The notes under the pieces: generated by a model
What the model saw: only the letters and a program-made list of their open reading frames with translations
Databases searched by the model: none
Told to the model about the DNA's origin: nothing
DNA from: Petrolisthes cinctipes
Taxonomy: Eukaryota; Arthropoda; Malacostraca; Decapoda; Porcellanidae
DNA length: 64,000 nucleotides
Assembly (NCBI GenBank): GCA_033782935.1
Contig: JAWQEG010000166.1
Location: forward strand, 400,001 to 464,000
Reading direction: 5' to 3'
Made by a program: the position numbers and the translations under genes
Shown: one piece after another, positions 36,037 to 49,446 of the stretch
Numbering within the stretch: the first letter of the stretch is position 1
How the letters are laid out: every line of letters begins with the position of its first letter

Positions 36037-37833
36037 GAAAATACTCTAACACGGAGTAGGCATGTACAGATCGCTTCTGGGACCCCAAAATATCGAATGT
36101 TCGGGTGTTTTTGGCCTGAATTTGAGATATCGACTTTGGGCACCTAAAATATCGATTTTTAGCATGTTTTGGGCTTATATTTTGAAAAGATTCTAGCACT
36201 GAGTAGGCATGTACAGATCGCTTGTGGGACCCCAAAATATCGAATTTTCGGGTGTTTTGAGCCTGAATTTGACATATAAACGGGTACAGAAGATGCATGC
36301 AAATATCGATTTATTGGCACCTAAAATATCAATTTTCTGTATGCTTTGGGCCTGTATTTTGAAAATACTCTAACACGGAGTAGGCATGTACAGATCGCTT
36401 CTGGGACCCCAAAATATTGAATTTTCGGGTGTTTTGGGCGTGAATTTGAGATATCGACTTTGGGCACCTAAAATATCGATTTTTAGCATGTTTTGGGCCG
36501 ATATTTAAAAAAAAAATTTAGCACTGAGTAGCCATGTACAGATCGCTTCTGCGACCCCAAAATATTGAATTTTCGGGTGTTTTGAGCCTGAATTTGAGAT
36601 ATAAACGGGAACAGAAAATGCATGCACATATTGACTATGGGCACCTAAAATATCGATTTTCAGCATATTTCGGGCCTGTATTTTGAAAATACTCTAACAC
36701 GGAGTAGGCTTGTACAGATCGCTTCTGGGACCCCCAAATATCGAATTTTCGGGTATTTTGAGCCTGAATTTGAGATATCGACTTTGGGCACTTAAAATAT
36801 CGATTTTAGCATGGTTTGAGCCTATATTTTGAAAATATTCTAGCACTAAGTAGGCATGTACAGATCGTTTCTGGGACCCCAAAATATCGAATTTTCGGGT
36901 GTTTGGAGCCTGAATTTGAGATATAAACGGGTACAGAAGATGCATGCACATATCGACTTTTGGGCACCTAAAATATCGATTTTTAGCATGTTTTGGGCCT
37001 GTATTTTGAAAATATTCTAGCACTTAGTAGGCATGTACAGATCGTTTCTGGGACCCCAAAATATCTAATTTTCGGGTGTTTGGAGCCTGAATTTGAGATA
37101 TAAACGGGTACAGAAGATGCATGCACATATCGACTTTTGGGCACCTAAAATATCGATTTTCTGTATGTTTTGGGCCTGTATTTTGAAAATACTCTAACAC
37201 GGAGTAGGCATGTACAGATCGCTTCTGGGACCCCAAAATATCGAATTTTCAGGTGTTTTGGGCCTGAATTTGAGATATCGACTTTGGGCACCTAAAATAT
37301 CGATTTTTAGCATGTTTTGGGCCTATATTTTGAAAATATTCTAGCACTGAGTAGGCATGTACAGATCGCTTCTGGGACCCCAAAATATCGAATTTTTCGG
37401 GTTTTTTGAGCCTGAATTTTAAATATAAACGGGTACAGAAGATGCATGCACATATCGACTTTTGGGCACCTAAAATATCGATTTTCTGTATGTTTTGGAC
37501 CTGTATTTTGAAAATACTCTAACACGGAGTGGGTATATTTAGATCGTTTCTGGGACCCCAAAATATCAAATTTTCAAATGTTTTGGGCCTGAATTTCAGA
37601 TATCGACTTTGGGCACCTAAAATATCGATTTTTAGCATGTTTTGGGCCTATATTTTGAAAATATTCTAGCACTGAGTAGGCATGTACAGATCGCTTCTGG
37701 GACCCCAAAATATCGAATTTTCGGGTGTTTTGAGCCTGAATTTGACATATAAACGGGTACAGAAGATGCATGCACATATCGACTTTTGGGCACCTAAAAT
37801 ATCGATTTTCTGTATGGTTTGGGCCTGTATTTT
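36037..37833. repeat. 1.8-kb tandem duplication, copy 2
   Basis: This is the direct partner of 34240-36036, nearly identical (one visible change is AAATATTGAATTTTC near 36414 for AAATATCGAATTTTC). The similarity ends near 37,880, where the sequence switches to the GAGATAACG monomer type. Confidence 0.87.
36507..36516. repeat. Homopolymer A10, duplicate
   Basis: This is the +1797 copy of the A10 run at 34710-34719. Confidence 0.9.
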
Positions 37834-38259
37834 GAAAATACTCTAACACGGAGTAGGCATGTACAGATCGCTTCTGGGACCCCAAAAATCGAATTTTCGG
37901 GTGTTTTGGGCCTGAATTTGAGATAACGACTTTGGGCACCTAAAATATCGATTTTTAGCATGTTTTTGGCCTATATTTTAAAAATATTCTAGCACTGCGT
38001 AGCCATGTACAGATCGCTTCTGCGACCCCAAAATATTGAATTTTCGGGAGTTTTGAGCCTGAATTTGAGATATAAACGGGTACAGAAAATGCATGCACAT
38101 ATTGACTATGGGCACCTAAAATATCGATTTTCAGCATATTTCGGGCCTTTATTTTGAAAATACTCTAACACGAAGTAGGCATCTACAGATCGCTTTTGGG
38201 ACCCCAAAATATCGAATTTTCGGGTGTTTTGGGCCTGAATTTGAGATATCGACTTTGGG

Positions 38260-39150
38260 CACCTAAAATATCGATTTTTAGCATGTTTTTGGCCTATATT
38301 TTGAAAATTTTCTAGCACTGAGTAGGCATGTACAGATCGCTTCTGGGACCCCAAAATATCGAGTTTTTGGGTGTTTTGAGCATGAATTTGAGATATAAAC
38401 GGGTACATAAAATGCATGCACATATTGACTTTGGGCACCTAAAATATCGATTTTCAGCATGTTTTGTGCCGGTATTTTGAAAATATTCTAACACGGAGTA
38501 GCCATGTACAGATTGCTTCTGGGACCCTAAAATATCAAATTTACGGGTGTTTTGAGCCTGAATTTGAGATATAAACAGGTACTGAAGATGCATGCACATA
38601 TCGACTTTTGGGCACCTAAAAGATCGATTTTCTGTATGCTTTGGGCCTGTATTTTGAAAATACTCTAACACGGAGTAGGCATGTACAGATCGCTTCTGGG
38701 ACCCCAAAATATCGAATTTTCGGGTGTTTTGGGCCTGAATTTGAGATATCGACTTTGGGCACCTGAAATATCGATTTTTAGCATGTTTTGGGCCTATATT
38801 TTGAAAATATTCTAGCACTGAGTAGGCATGTACAGATCGCTTCTGGGACTCCAAAATATCGAATTTTCGGGTGTTTTGAGCCTGAATTTGAGATATAAAC
38901 GGGTACAGAAGATGCATACACATATCGACTTTTGGGCACCTAAAATATCGATTTTCTGTATGTTTTGGGCCTGTATTTTGAAAATACTCTAACACGGAGT
39001 AGACATGTACAGATCGCTTCTGGGACCCCAAAATATCGAATTTTCGGGTGTTTTGGGCCTGAATTTGAAACATCGACTTTGAGCACCTAAAACATCGATT
39101 TTTAGCATGTTTTGGGCCTATATTTTGAAAATATTCTAGCACTGAGTAGG
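38260..39150. repeat. 0.9-kb duplicated block, copy 1 (partner at 42,716)
   Basis: This block recurs at about +4456. The shared marks are GAAAATTTTCTAGC, GCCGGTATTTTG, ATATCAAATTTACGGG, GGGACTCCAAAATATCG and CATCGACTTTGAGCACC. Confidence 0.8.
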
Positions 39151-39339
39151 CATGTACAGATCGCTTCTGTGACCCAAAAATATCGAATTTTCGGGTGTTT
39201 TGAGGTTGAATTTGGGATATAAACGGGTGCAGAAGATGCATACACATATTGACTTTGGGCACCTAAAATATCGATTTTTAGCATGTTTTGGGCCTATATT
39301 TTGAAAACATTCTAGCACTGAGTAGGCATGTACAGATCG

Positions 39340-39850
39340 CTTCTGGGACCCAAAAATATCGAATTTTCGGGTGTTTGAAGCCTGAATTTGAGATATAAAC
39401 GGGTACAGAAGATGCATGCACATATCGACTTTTGGGCACCTAAAATATCGATTTTCTGTATGTTTTGGGACGGTATTTTGAAAATACTCTATAACGGAGT
39501 AGGCATGTACAGATCGCTTCTGGGACCCCAAAATATCGAATTTTCGGGTGTTTAGAGCCTGAATTTGAGATATAAACGGGTACAGAAGATGAATGCACAT
39601 ATCGACTTTGGACACTTAAAATATCGATTTTTAGCATGTTTTGAGCCTATATTTTGAAATAATTCTAGCACTGAGTAGGCATGTACAGATCGCTTCTGTG
39701 ACCCAAAAATATCGAATTTTCGGGTGTTTTGAGGTTGAATTTGGGATATAAACGGGTGCAGAAGATGCATACACATATTGACTTTGGTTTCCTAAAATAT
39801 CGATTTTCAGCATGTTTTGGGCCTGTATTTTGAAAATACTCTAACACGGA
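39340..39850. repeat. 0.5-kb block related to 32,060-32,570
   Basis: Anchors recur at +7280 from the left copy. Shared marks are GGTGTTTAGAGCC, GACTTTGGACACTT, GAAATAATTCTAGC and GAGGTTGAATTTGGG. Confidence 0.7.
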
Positions 39851-40680
39851 GTAGGCAAGTACAGATCGCTTCTGGGACCCCAAAATATCGAATTTTCGGG
39901 TGTTTGGAGAATGAATTTGAGATATAAACGGGTACAGAAGATGCATCCACATATCGACTTTTGGGCACCAAAAAGATCGATTTTCAGTATGTTTTGGGCC
40001 TGTATATTGAAAATACTCTAACACGGAGTAGGCATGTACAGATCGCTTCTGGGACCCCAAAATATCGAATTTTCGGGTGTTTTGGGCCTGAATTTGAGAT
40101 ATCGACTTTGGGCACCTAAAATATCGAATTTTAGCATGTTTTGGGCCTATATTTTGAAAATATTCTAGCACTGAGTAGGCATGTACAGATCGCTTCTGGG
40201 ACCCAAAAATACTGAATTTTCGGGTGGTTTGAGCCTGAATTTGAGATATAAACGGTTACAGAAGATGCATGCACATATCGACTTTTGGGCACCTAAAATA
40301 TCGATTTTCTCTATGTTTTGGGACTGTATTTTGAAAATACTCTAACACGGAGTAGGCATGTACAGATCGCTTCTGGGACCCCAAAATATCGAATTTTCGG
40401 GTGTTTTGGGCCTCAATTTGAGATATCGACTTTGGGCACCTAAAATATCGATTTTTAGCATGTTTTGGGCCAATATTTTGAAAATATTCTAGCACTGAGT
40501 AGGCATGTACAGATCGCTTCTGCGACCTCAAAATATCGAATTTTCGGTTGTTTTGGGCCTGATTTTGAGATATCGAATTTGGGCACCTAAAATATCGATT
40601 TTTAGCATGTTTTGGGCCTATATTTTGAAAATATTCTAGCACTGAGTAGGCATGTACAGATCGCTTCTGGGACCCCAAAA
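39790..40680. repeat. 0.9-kb duplicated block, copy 2 (partner at 31,030)
   Basis: This is the +8762 partner of 31,030-31,920, with five consecutive monomer anchors at exactly the same spacing. Confidence 0.78.
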
Positions 40681-40714
40681 TATCGAATTTTCGGGTGTTT
40701 TGAGCCTGAAATTG

Positions 40715-41155
40715 AGATATAAACGGGTACAGAAGATGCATGCACATATCTACTTTGGACACTTAAAATATTGATTTATAGCATGTTTTGAGCCTACATT
40801 TTGAAAACATTCTAGCACTGAGTAGGCATGTACAGATCGCTTCTGGGACTCATAAATATCGAATTTTAGGGTGTTTTGAGGTTGAATTTGGACTATAAAC
40901 GGGTGCAGAAGATACATACACATATTGACTTTGGGCACCTAAAATATCGATTTTCAGCATGTTTTGGGCGTGTATCTGAGTAGGCATGTACAGATCGCTT
41001 CTGGGACCCAAAAATATCGAATTTTCGAGTGTTTGAAGCCTGAATTTGAGATATAAACGGGTACAGAAGATGCATGCTCATATCGACTTTTGGGCACCTA
41101 AAATATCGATTTTCTGTATGTTTTGGGCCTGTATTTTGAAAATACTCTAACACGG
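40715..41155. repeat. 0.44-kb duplicated block, copy 2 (partner at 32,640)
   Basis: This is the +8075 partner of 32,640-33,080. It follows directly after the block related to 31,030-31,920. Two pieces that are about 0.7 kb apart on the left are therefore joined here. Confidence 0.78.
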
Positions 41156-41574
41156 AGTAGCCATGTACAGATCGCTTCTGGGACCCCAAAATATCGAATT
41201 TTCGGGTGTTTTGGGCGTGAATTTGAGATATCGACTTTGGGCACCTAAAATATCGATTTTTAGAATGTTTTGGGCCAATATTCTGAAAATATTCTAGCAC
41301 TGAGTAGGCATGTACAGATCGCTTCTGGGACCCCAAAATATCGAATTTTCGGGTGTTTTGAGCCTGAATTTGAGATATAAACGGGTACAGAAGATGCATG
41401 CACATATCGACTTTTGGGCACCTAAAATATCGATTTTCTGTATGCTTTGGGCCTGTATTTTGAAAATACTCTAACACGGAGTAGGCATGTACAGATCGCT
41501 TCTGGGACCACAAAAATCGAATTTTCGTGTGATTTGGGCCTGTATTTGTGATATCGACTTTAGGCACCTAAAAT

Positions 41575-42600
41575 ATCGATTTTTAGCATGTTTTGGGCCG
41601 ATATTTAAAAAAAAAAATTAGCACTGAGTAGCCATGTACAGATCGCTTCTGCGACCCCAAAATATTGAATTTTCGGGTGTTTTGAGCCTGAATTTGAGAT
41701 ATAAACGGGAACAGAAAATGCATGCACATATTGACTATGGGCACCTAAAATATCGATTTTCAGAATATTTCGGGCCTGTATTTTGAAAATACTCTAACAC
41801 GGAGTAGGCTTGTACAGATCGCTTCTGGGACCCCAAAATATCGAATTTTCGGGTATTTTGGGCCTGAATTTGAGATATCGACTTTGGGCACTTAAAATAT
41901 CGATTTTAGCATGGTTTGAGCCTATATTTTGAAAATATTCTAGCACTAAGTAGGCATGTACAGATCGTTTCTGGGACCCCAAAATATCGAATTTTCGGGT
42001 GTTTGGAGCCTGAATTTGAGATATAAACGGGTACAGAAGATGCATGCACATATCGACTTTTGGGCACCTAAAATATCGATTTTTAGCATGTTTTGGGCCT
42101 GTATTTTGAAAATATTCTAGCACTTAGTAGGCATGTACAGATCGTTTCTGGGACCCCAAAATATCGAATTTTCGGGTGTTTGGAGCCTGAATTTGAGATA
42201 TAAACGGGTACAGAAGATGCATGCACATATCGACTTTTGGGCACCTAAAATATCGATTTTCTGTATGTTTTGGGCCTGTATTTTGAAAATACTCTAACAC
42301 GGAGTAGGCATGTACAGATCGCTTCTGGGACCCCAAAATATCGAATTTTCGGGTGTTTAGGGCCTGAATTTGAGATATCGACTTTGGGCACCTAAAATGT
42401 CGATTTTTAGCATGTTTTGGGCCTATATTTTGAAAATATTCTAGCACTGAGTAGGCATGTACAGATCGCTTCTGGGACCCCAAAATATCGAATTTTCGGG
42501 TTTTTTGAGCCTGAATTTGAGATATAAACGGGTACAGAAGATGCATGCACATATCGACTTTTGGGCACCTAAAATATCGATTTTCTGTATGTTTTGGACC
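41575..42600. repeat. Third, partial copy of the 1.8-kb block
   Basis: This aligns to 36,475-37,500 at about +5100. It shares the A-run unit, GGCTTGTACAG, the GATTTTAGCATGGTTTGAGCC variant and CACTTAGTAGG. It is more diverged than the two tandem copies are from each other. Confidence 0.75.
41607..41617. repeat. Homopolymer A11, third copy
   Basis: This has the same context (GGGCCGATATTT before the run, TTAGCACTGAG after it) with one more A and one fewer T. Confidence 0.9.
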
Positions 42601-42715
42601 TGTTTTTTTGAAAATACTCTAACACGGAGTAGGCATCTACAGATCGCTTCTGGGACCCCAAAATATCGAATTTTCGGATGTTTTGGGCCTGAATTTGAGA
42701 TATCGACTTTGGGCA

Positions 42716-43605
42716 CCTAAAATATCGATTTTTAGCATGTTTTGGGCCTATATTTTGAAAATTTTCTAGCACTGAGTAGGCATGTACAGATCGCTTCTGG
42801 GACCCCAAAATATCGAATTTTTGGGTGTTTTGAGCATGAATTTGAGATATAAACGGGTACCGAAGATGCATCCACATATCGACTTTTGGGCACCTAAAAT
42901 ATCGATTTTCAGCATGTTTTGGGCCGGTATTTTGAAAATATTCTAACACGGAGTAGCCATGTACAGATTGCTTCTGGAACCCTAAAATATCAAATTTACG
43001 GGTGTTTTGAGCCTGAATTTGAGATATAAACAGGTACTGAAGATGCATGCACATATCGACTTTTGGGCACCTAAAAGATCGATTTTCTGTATGCTTTGGG
43101 CCTGTATTTTGAAATTACTCTAACACGGAGTAGGCATGTACAGATCGCTTCTGGGGCCCCAAAATATCGAATTTTCGGGTGTTTTGGGCCTGAATTTGAG
43201 ATATCGACTTTGGGCACCTAAAATATCGATTTTTAGCATGTTTTGGACCTATATTTTGAAAATATTATAGCACTGAGTAGGCATGTACAGATCGCTTCTG
43301 GGACTCCAAAATATCGAATTTTCGGGTGTTTTGAGCCTGAATTTGAGATATAAACGGGTACAGAAGATGCATACACATATCGACTTTTGGGCACCTAAAA
43401 TATCGATTTTCTGTATATTTTGGGCCTGTATTTTGAAAATACTCTAACACGGAGTAGGCATGTACAGATCGCTTCTGGGACCCCAAAATATCGAATTTTC
43501 GGGTGTTTTGGGCCTGAATTTGAGACATCGACTTTGAGCACCTAAAACATCGATTTTTAGCATGTTTTGGGCCTATATTTTGAAAATATTCTAGCACTGA
43601 GTAGG
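42716..43605. repeat. 0.9-kb duplicated block, copy 2 (partner at 38,260)
   Basis: This is the +4456 partner of 38,260-39,150. After about 43,605 the copies differ (CTTCTGGGACCCC here, CTTCTGTGACCC there). Confidence 0.8.
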
Positions 43606-44512
43606 CATGTACAGATCGCTTCTGGGACCCCAAAATATCGAATTTTCGGGTGTTTTGAGCCTGAATTTGAGATATAAACCGGTACAGAAGATGCATGCAC
43701 ATATCGACTTTTGGGCACCTAAAATATCGATTTTCTGTATGCTTTGGGCCTGTATTTTGAAAATACTGTAACACGGAGTAGGCATGTACAGATCGCTTCT
43801 GGGACCCCAAAATATCGAATTTTCGGGTGTTTTGAGCCTGAATTTGAGATATCGACTTTGGGCACCTAAAATATCGATTTTTAGCATGTTTTGGGCCCAT
43901 ATTTTGAAAATATTCTAGCACTGAGTAGGCATGTACAAATCGCTTCTGGGACCCCAAAATATCGAATTTTCGGGGGTTTGGAGCCTGAATTTGAGATATA
44001 AACGGGTACAGAAGATGCATGCACATATCGACTTTTGGGCACCTAAAATATCGATTTTCTGTATGTTTTGGGCATGTATTTTGAAAATACTCTAACACGG
44101 AGTAGGCACGTACAGATCGCTTCTGGGACCCCAAAATATCGAATTTTCGGGTGTTTTGGGCCTGAATTTGAGATATCGACTTTGGGCACCTAAAATGTCG
44201 ATTTTTAGCATGTTTTGGGCCTATATTTTGAAAATATTCTAGCACTGAGTAGGCATGTACAGATCGCTTCTGCGAACCCAAAATATCGAATTTTCGGGTG
44301 TTTTGGGCCTGAATTTGAGATATCGACTTTGGGCACCTAAAATATCGATTTTTAGCATGTTTTGGGCCTATATTTTGAAAATATTCTAGCACTGAGTAGG
44401 CATGCACAGATCGCTTCTGGGACCCCAAATTATCGAGTTTTCGGGTGTTTTCAGCCTGAATTTGAGATATAAACGGGTACAGAAGATGGATGCACATATG
44501 TACTTTGGACAC
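43265..44512 (-). other. Longest open frame (415 codons), satellite-derived, probably not coding
   Basis: The minus-strand frame is open for 415 codons over almost four S-L dimers. The translation is a tandem repeat of about 49 and 59 residues per monomer, with recurring segments such as GSQKRSVHAYSVLEYFQN and NRYFRCPKSISQIQAQNT. The frame is open because 147 and 177 are both multiples of three and the consensus has no stop in this frame. Against coding: the HOR domain has amplified 146- and 176-bp units that break the frame. Neighbouring ORFs use other frames of the same DNA. I see no promoter, intron, signal peptide or recognisable domain. Confidence 0.9.
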
Positions 44513-44740
44513 TTAAAATATCGATTTTTAGCATGTTTTGAGCCTACAGTTTGAAAACATTCTAGCACTGAGTAGGCATGTACAGATTGCTTCTGGGACC
44601 CAAAAATTTCGAATTTTAGGGTGTTTTGAGGTTGATTTTGGACTATAAACGGGTGCAGAAGATGCATACACATATTGACTTTGGGCACTTAAAATATCGA
44701 TTTTCAGCATGTTTTGGGCCTGTATCTGAGTAGGCATGTA
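44290..44740. repeat. 0.45-kb duplicated block, copy 1 (partner at 45,713)
   Basis: This block recurs at +1423. Shared marks are GGCATGCACAGATCG, ATCGAGTTTTCGGG, GTTTTCAGCC, CATATGTACTTTGG and GAGCCTACAGTTTG. It ends in an 18-bp-deletion monomer. Confidence 0.82.
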
Positions 44741-45712
44741 CAGATCGCTTCTGGGACCACAAAATATCGAATTTTCGGGTGTTTGAAGCCTGAATTTGAG
44801 ATATCGACTTTGGGCACCTAAAATATCGATTTTTAGCATGTTTTGGGCCTATATTTTAAAAATATTCTAGCACTGAGTAGGCATGTACAGATCGCTTCTG
44901 GGACCCCAAAATATTGGATTTTCGGGTGTTTTGAGCCTGAATTTGAGATATCGACTTTGGGTACCTAAAATATCGATTTTTAGCATGTTTTGGGCCTATA
45001 TTTTGAAAATATTCTAGCACTGAGTAGGCATGTACAGATCGCTTCTGGGACCCCAAAATATCGAATTTTCGGGTGTTTTGAGCCTAAATTTGAGATATAA
45101 ACGGGTACAGAAGATGCATGCGCATATCAACTTTTGGGCACCTAAAATATCGATTTTCCGTATGTTTTGGGCCTGTATTTTGAAAATACTCTAACACGGA
45201 GTAGGCATGTACAGATCGCTTCTGGGACCCCAAAATATCGAATTTTCGGGTGTTTTGAGCCTGAATTTGAGATATCGACTTTGGGCACCTAAAATATCGA
45301 TTTTTAGCATGTTTTGGGCCTATATTTTGAAAATATTCTAGCACTGAGTAGGCATGTACAGATCGCTTCTGGGACCCCAAAATATCGAATTTTCGGGTGT
45401 TTGGAGCCTGAATTTGAGATATAAACGGGTACAGAAGATGCATGCACTTATCGACTTTTGGGCACCTAAAATATCGATTTTCTGTATGTTTTGGGACTGT
45501 ATTTTGAAAATACTCTAACACGGAGTAGGCACGTACAGATCGCTTCTGGGACCCCAAAATATCGAATTTTCGGGTGTTTTCGGCCTGAATTTGAGATATC
45601 GACTTTGGGCACCTAAAATATCGATTTTTAGCATGTTTTGGGCCTATATTTTGAAAATATTCTAGCACTGAGTAGGCATGTACAGATCGCTTCTGGGACC
45701 CCAAAATATCGA

Positions 45713-46163
45713 ATTTTCGGGTGTTTTGAGCCTGAATTTGAGATATCGACTTTGGGCACCTAAATTATCGATTTTTAGCATGTTTTGGGCCTATATTTTG
45801 AAAATATTCTAGCACTGAGTAGGCATGCACAGATCGCTTCTGGGACCCCAAATAATCGAGTTTTCGGGTGTTTTCAGCCTGAATTTGAGATATAAACGGG
45901 TACAGAAGATGCATGCACATATGTACTTTGGACACTTAAAATATCGATTTATAGCATGTTTTGAGCCTACAGTTTGAAAACATTCTAGCACTGAGTAGGC
46001 ATGTACAGATTGCTTCTGGGACCCAAAAATATCGAATTTTAGGGTGTTTTGAGTTTGAATTTGGACTATAAACGGGTGCAGAAGATGCATACACATATTG
46101 ACTTTGGGCACTTAAAATATCGATTTTCAGCATGTTTTGGGCCTGTATCTGAGTAGGCATGTA
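45713..46163. repeat. 0.45-kb duplicated block, copy 2 (partner at 44,290)
   Basis: This is the +1423 partner, with the same marks and the same terminal 18-bp deletion. Confidence 0.82.
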
Positions 46164-46979
46164 CAGATCGCTTCTGGGACCCCAAAATATCGAATTTTCG
46201 GGTGTTTTGAGCCTAAATTTGAGATATAAACGGGTACAGAAGATGCATGCGCATATCGACTTTTGGGCACCTAAAATATCGATTTTCCGTATGTTTTGGG
46301 CCTGTATTTTGAAAATACTCTAACACGGAGTAGGCATGTACAGATCGCTTCTGGGACCCCAAAATATCGAATTTTCGGGTGTTTTGGGACTGAATTTAAA
46401 ATATCGACTTTGTGCACCTAAAATATCGATTTTTAGCATGTTTTGGGCCTATATTTTGAAAATATTCTAGCACTGAGTAGGCATGTACAGATCGATTCTG
46501 GGACCCCAAAATATCGAATTTTCGGGTGTTTTGAGCCTGAATTTGAGATACAAACGGGTACAGAAGATGCATGCACATATCGACTTTTGGGCATCTAAAA
46601 TATCGATTTTCTGTATGCTTTGGGCCTGTATTTTGAAAATACTCTAACACGGAGTAGGCATGTACAGATCGCTTCTTGGACCCCAAAAATCGAATTTTCG
46701 GGTTTTTTGAGCCTGAATTTGAGATATAAACGGGTACAGAAAATGCATGCACATATTGACTTTGGGCACCTAAAATATCAATTTTCAGTATGTTTTGGGC
46801 CTGTATTTTGAAAATACTCTAACACGGAGTAGGCATGTACAGTTCGCTTCTGGGACCCCAAAATATCGAATTTTCGGGTGTTTTGGGCCTGAATTTGAGA
46901 TATCGAATTTGGGCACCTAAAATATCGATTTTTAGCATGTTTTGGGCCTATATTTTGAAAATATTCTAGCACTGAGTAG

Positions 46980-47700
46980 GCATGTACAGATCGCTTCTGG
47001 GACCCCAAAATATCGAATTTTTGGGTGTTTTGAGCCTGAATTTGAGATATAAACGGGTACAGAAGATGCATGCACATATCGGCTTTTGGGCACCTAAAAT
47101 ATCGATTTTCTGTATGTTTTGGGCCTGTATTTTGAAAATACTCTAACACGGAGTAGGCATGTACAGATCGCTTCTGGGACCCCAGAATATCGAATTTTCG
47201 GGTGTTTTGGGCCTGAATTTGAGAAATCGACTTTGGGCACCTAATATATCGATTTTTTAGCATGTTTTGGGCCTATATTTTGAAAATATTCTAGCACTGA
47301 GTAGGCATGTAAAGATCGCTTCTGGGACCCCAAAATATCGAATTTTCGGGAGTTTGGAGCCTGAATTTGAGATATAAACGGGTACAGAAGATGCATGCAC
47401 ATATCGACTTTTGGGCACCTAAAATATCGATTTTCTGTATGCTTTTGGCCTGTATTTTGAAAATACTCTGACACGTAGTAGGCATGTACAGATCGCTTCT
47501 GGGACCCCAAAAATCGAATTTTCGGGTGTTTTAAGCCTGAATTTGAGATATAAACGGGTACAGAAAATGCATGCACATATTGACTATGGGCACCTAAAAT
47601 ATTGATTTTCAGCATATTTCGGGCCTGTATTTTGAAAATACTCTAACACGGAGGAGGCATGTACAGATCGCTTCTGGGACCCCAAAATATCGAATTTTTG
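46980..47700. repeat. Triplicated block, copy 1
   Basis: Marks shared with 50,395-51,240 (+3414) and 52,245-53,150 are ATATCGGCTTTTGGGC, GAGAAATCGAC, CCTAATATATCG, GGCATGTAAAGATCG, CTCTGACACGTAGTAGG and CACGGAGGAGGC. This copy ends earlier, switching to a GAGGTTGAATTTGGG unit at about 47,700. Confidence 0.83.
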
Positions 47701-48239
47701 GGTGTTTTGAGGTTGAATTTGGGATATAAACGGGTGCAGAAGATGCATACACATATTGACTTTGGTCACCTAAAATATCGATTTTCAGCATGTTTTGGGC
47801 CTGTATTTTGAAAATACTCTAACACGGAGTAGGCAAGTACAGATCGCTTCTGGGACCCCAAAATATCGAATTTTTAGGTGTTTGGAGCCTGAATTTGAGA
47901 TATAAACGTGTACAGAAGATGCATACACATATTGACTATGGGCACCTAAAATATCGATTTTCAGCATATTTTGGGCCTGTAAATTGAAAATACTCTAACA
48001 CGGAGTAGGCATGTACAGATCGCTTCTGGGACCCCAAAATATCGAATTTTCCGCTGTTTTGTGCCTGAATTTGAGATATCGACTTTGGGCACCTAAAATA
48101 TCGATTTTTAGCATGTTTTGGGCCTATATTTTGAAAATATTCAAGCACTGAGTAGGCATGTACAGATCGCTTCTGGGACTCCAAAATATCGAATTTTCGG
48201 GTGTTTTGAGCCTGAACTTGAGATATAAACGGGTACAGA

Positions 48240-49060
48240 AAATGCATGCACATATTGACTTTGGGCACCTAAAATATCGATTTTCAACATGTTTTGGGCC
48301 TGTATTTTGAAAATACTCTAACACGGAGTAGCCATGTACAGATTGCTTCTGGGACCCTAAAATATCGAATTTTCGGGTGTTTTGAGCCTGAATTTGAGAT
48401 ATAAACAGGTACTGAAGATGCATGCACATATCGACTTTTGGGAACCTAAAATATCGATTTTGAGCATGTTTTGGGTCTGTATCTTGAAAACATTCTAACT
48501 AGGAGTAGGCATGTACAGACCGCTTCTAAGACCCAAAAATGCCGAATTTTCTGGTGTTTTGAGCCTGAATTTGAGATATAAACGGTACAGAATATGCATG
48601 CACATTCTGACTTTGGACACTTAAAATATAGATTTTTAGCATGTTTTGAGCCTATATTTTGAAAAAATTCTAGCACTGAGTAGGCATGTAAAGATCGCTT
48701 CTGGGACCCCAAAATATCGAATTTTCTGGTGTTTTGAGCCTGAATTTGAGATATAAACGGGTACAGAAGATGCATGCACATATCGACTTTTGGGCACCTA
48801 AAATATCGATTTTCTGTATGCTTTGGGCCTGTATTTTGAAAATACTCTAACACGGAGTAGGCATGTACAGATCGCTTCTGGGACCCCAAAATATCGAATT
48901 TTCGGGTGTTTGGAGCCTGAATTTGAGATATAAACGGGTACAGATGATGCATGCACATATCGACTTTTGGGCACCTAAAATATCGATTTTTTGTGTATGT
49001 TTTGGGCCTGTATTTTGAAAATACTCTAACACGGAGTAGGCATGTACAGATCGCTTTTGG
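48240..49060. repeat. 0.82-kb duplicated block, copy 1 (partner at 49,447)
   Basis: This block recurs at +1207. Shared marks are GGGAACCTAAAATATCG, GGGTCTGTATCTTG, CTAACTAGGAGTAGG, GACCGCTTCTAAGACC and a GATTTTTTGTGTATG insertion (near 48,985 and 50,192). Confidence 0.84.
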
Positions 49061-49446
49061 GACCCCAAAATATCGAATTTTCGGGTGTTTGGAGCCTGAA
49101 TTTGAGATATAAACGGGTACAGAAGATGCATGCACATATCGACTTTTGGGCACCTAAAATATCGATTTTCTGAATGCTTTGGGCCTGTATATTGAAAATA
49201 CTCTAACACGGAGTAGGCATGTACAGATCGCTTCTGGGACCCCAAAATTTCGAATTTTCGGGTGTTTTGGGCTTGAATTTGAGATATCGACTTTGGGCAC
49301 CTAAAATATCGAATTTTAGCATGTTTTCGGCCTATATTTTGAAAATATTCTAGCACTGAGTAGGCATGTACAGATCACTTCTGGGACCAAAAATACCGAA
49401 TTTTCGGGTGTTTTGAGCCTGAATTTGAGATATAAACGGGAATAGA

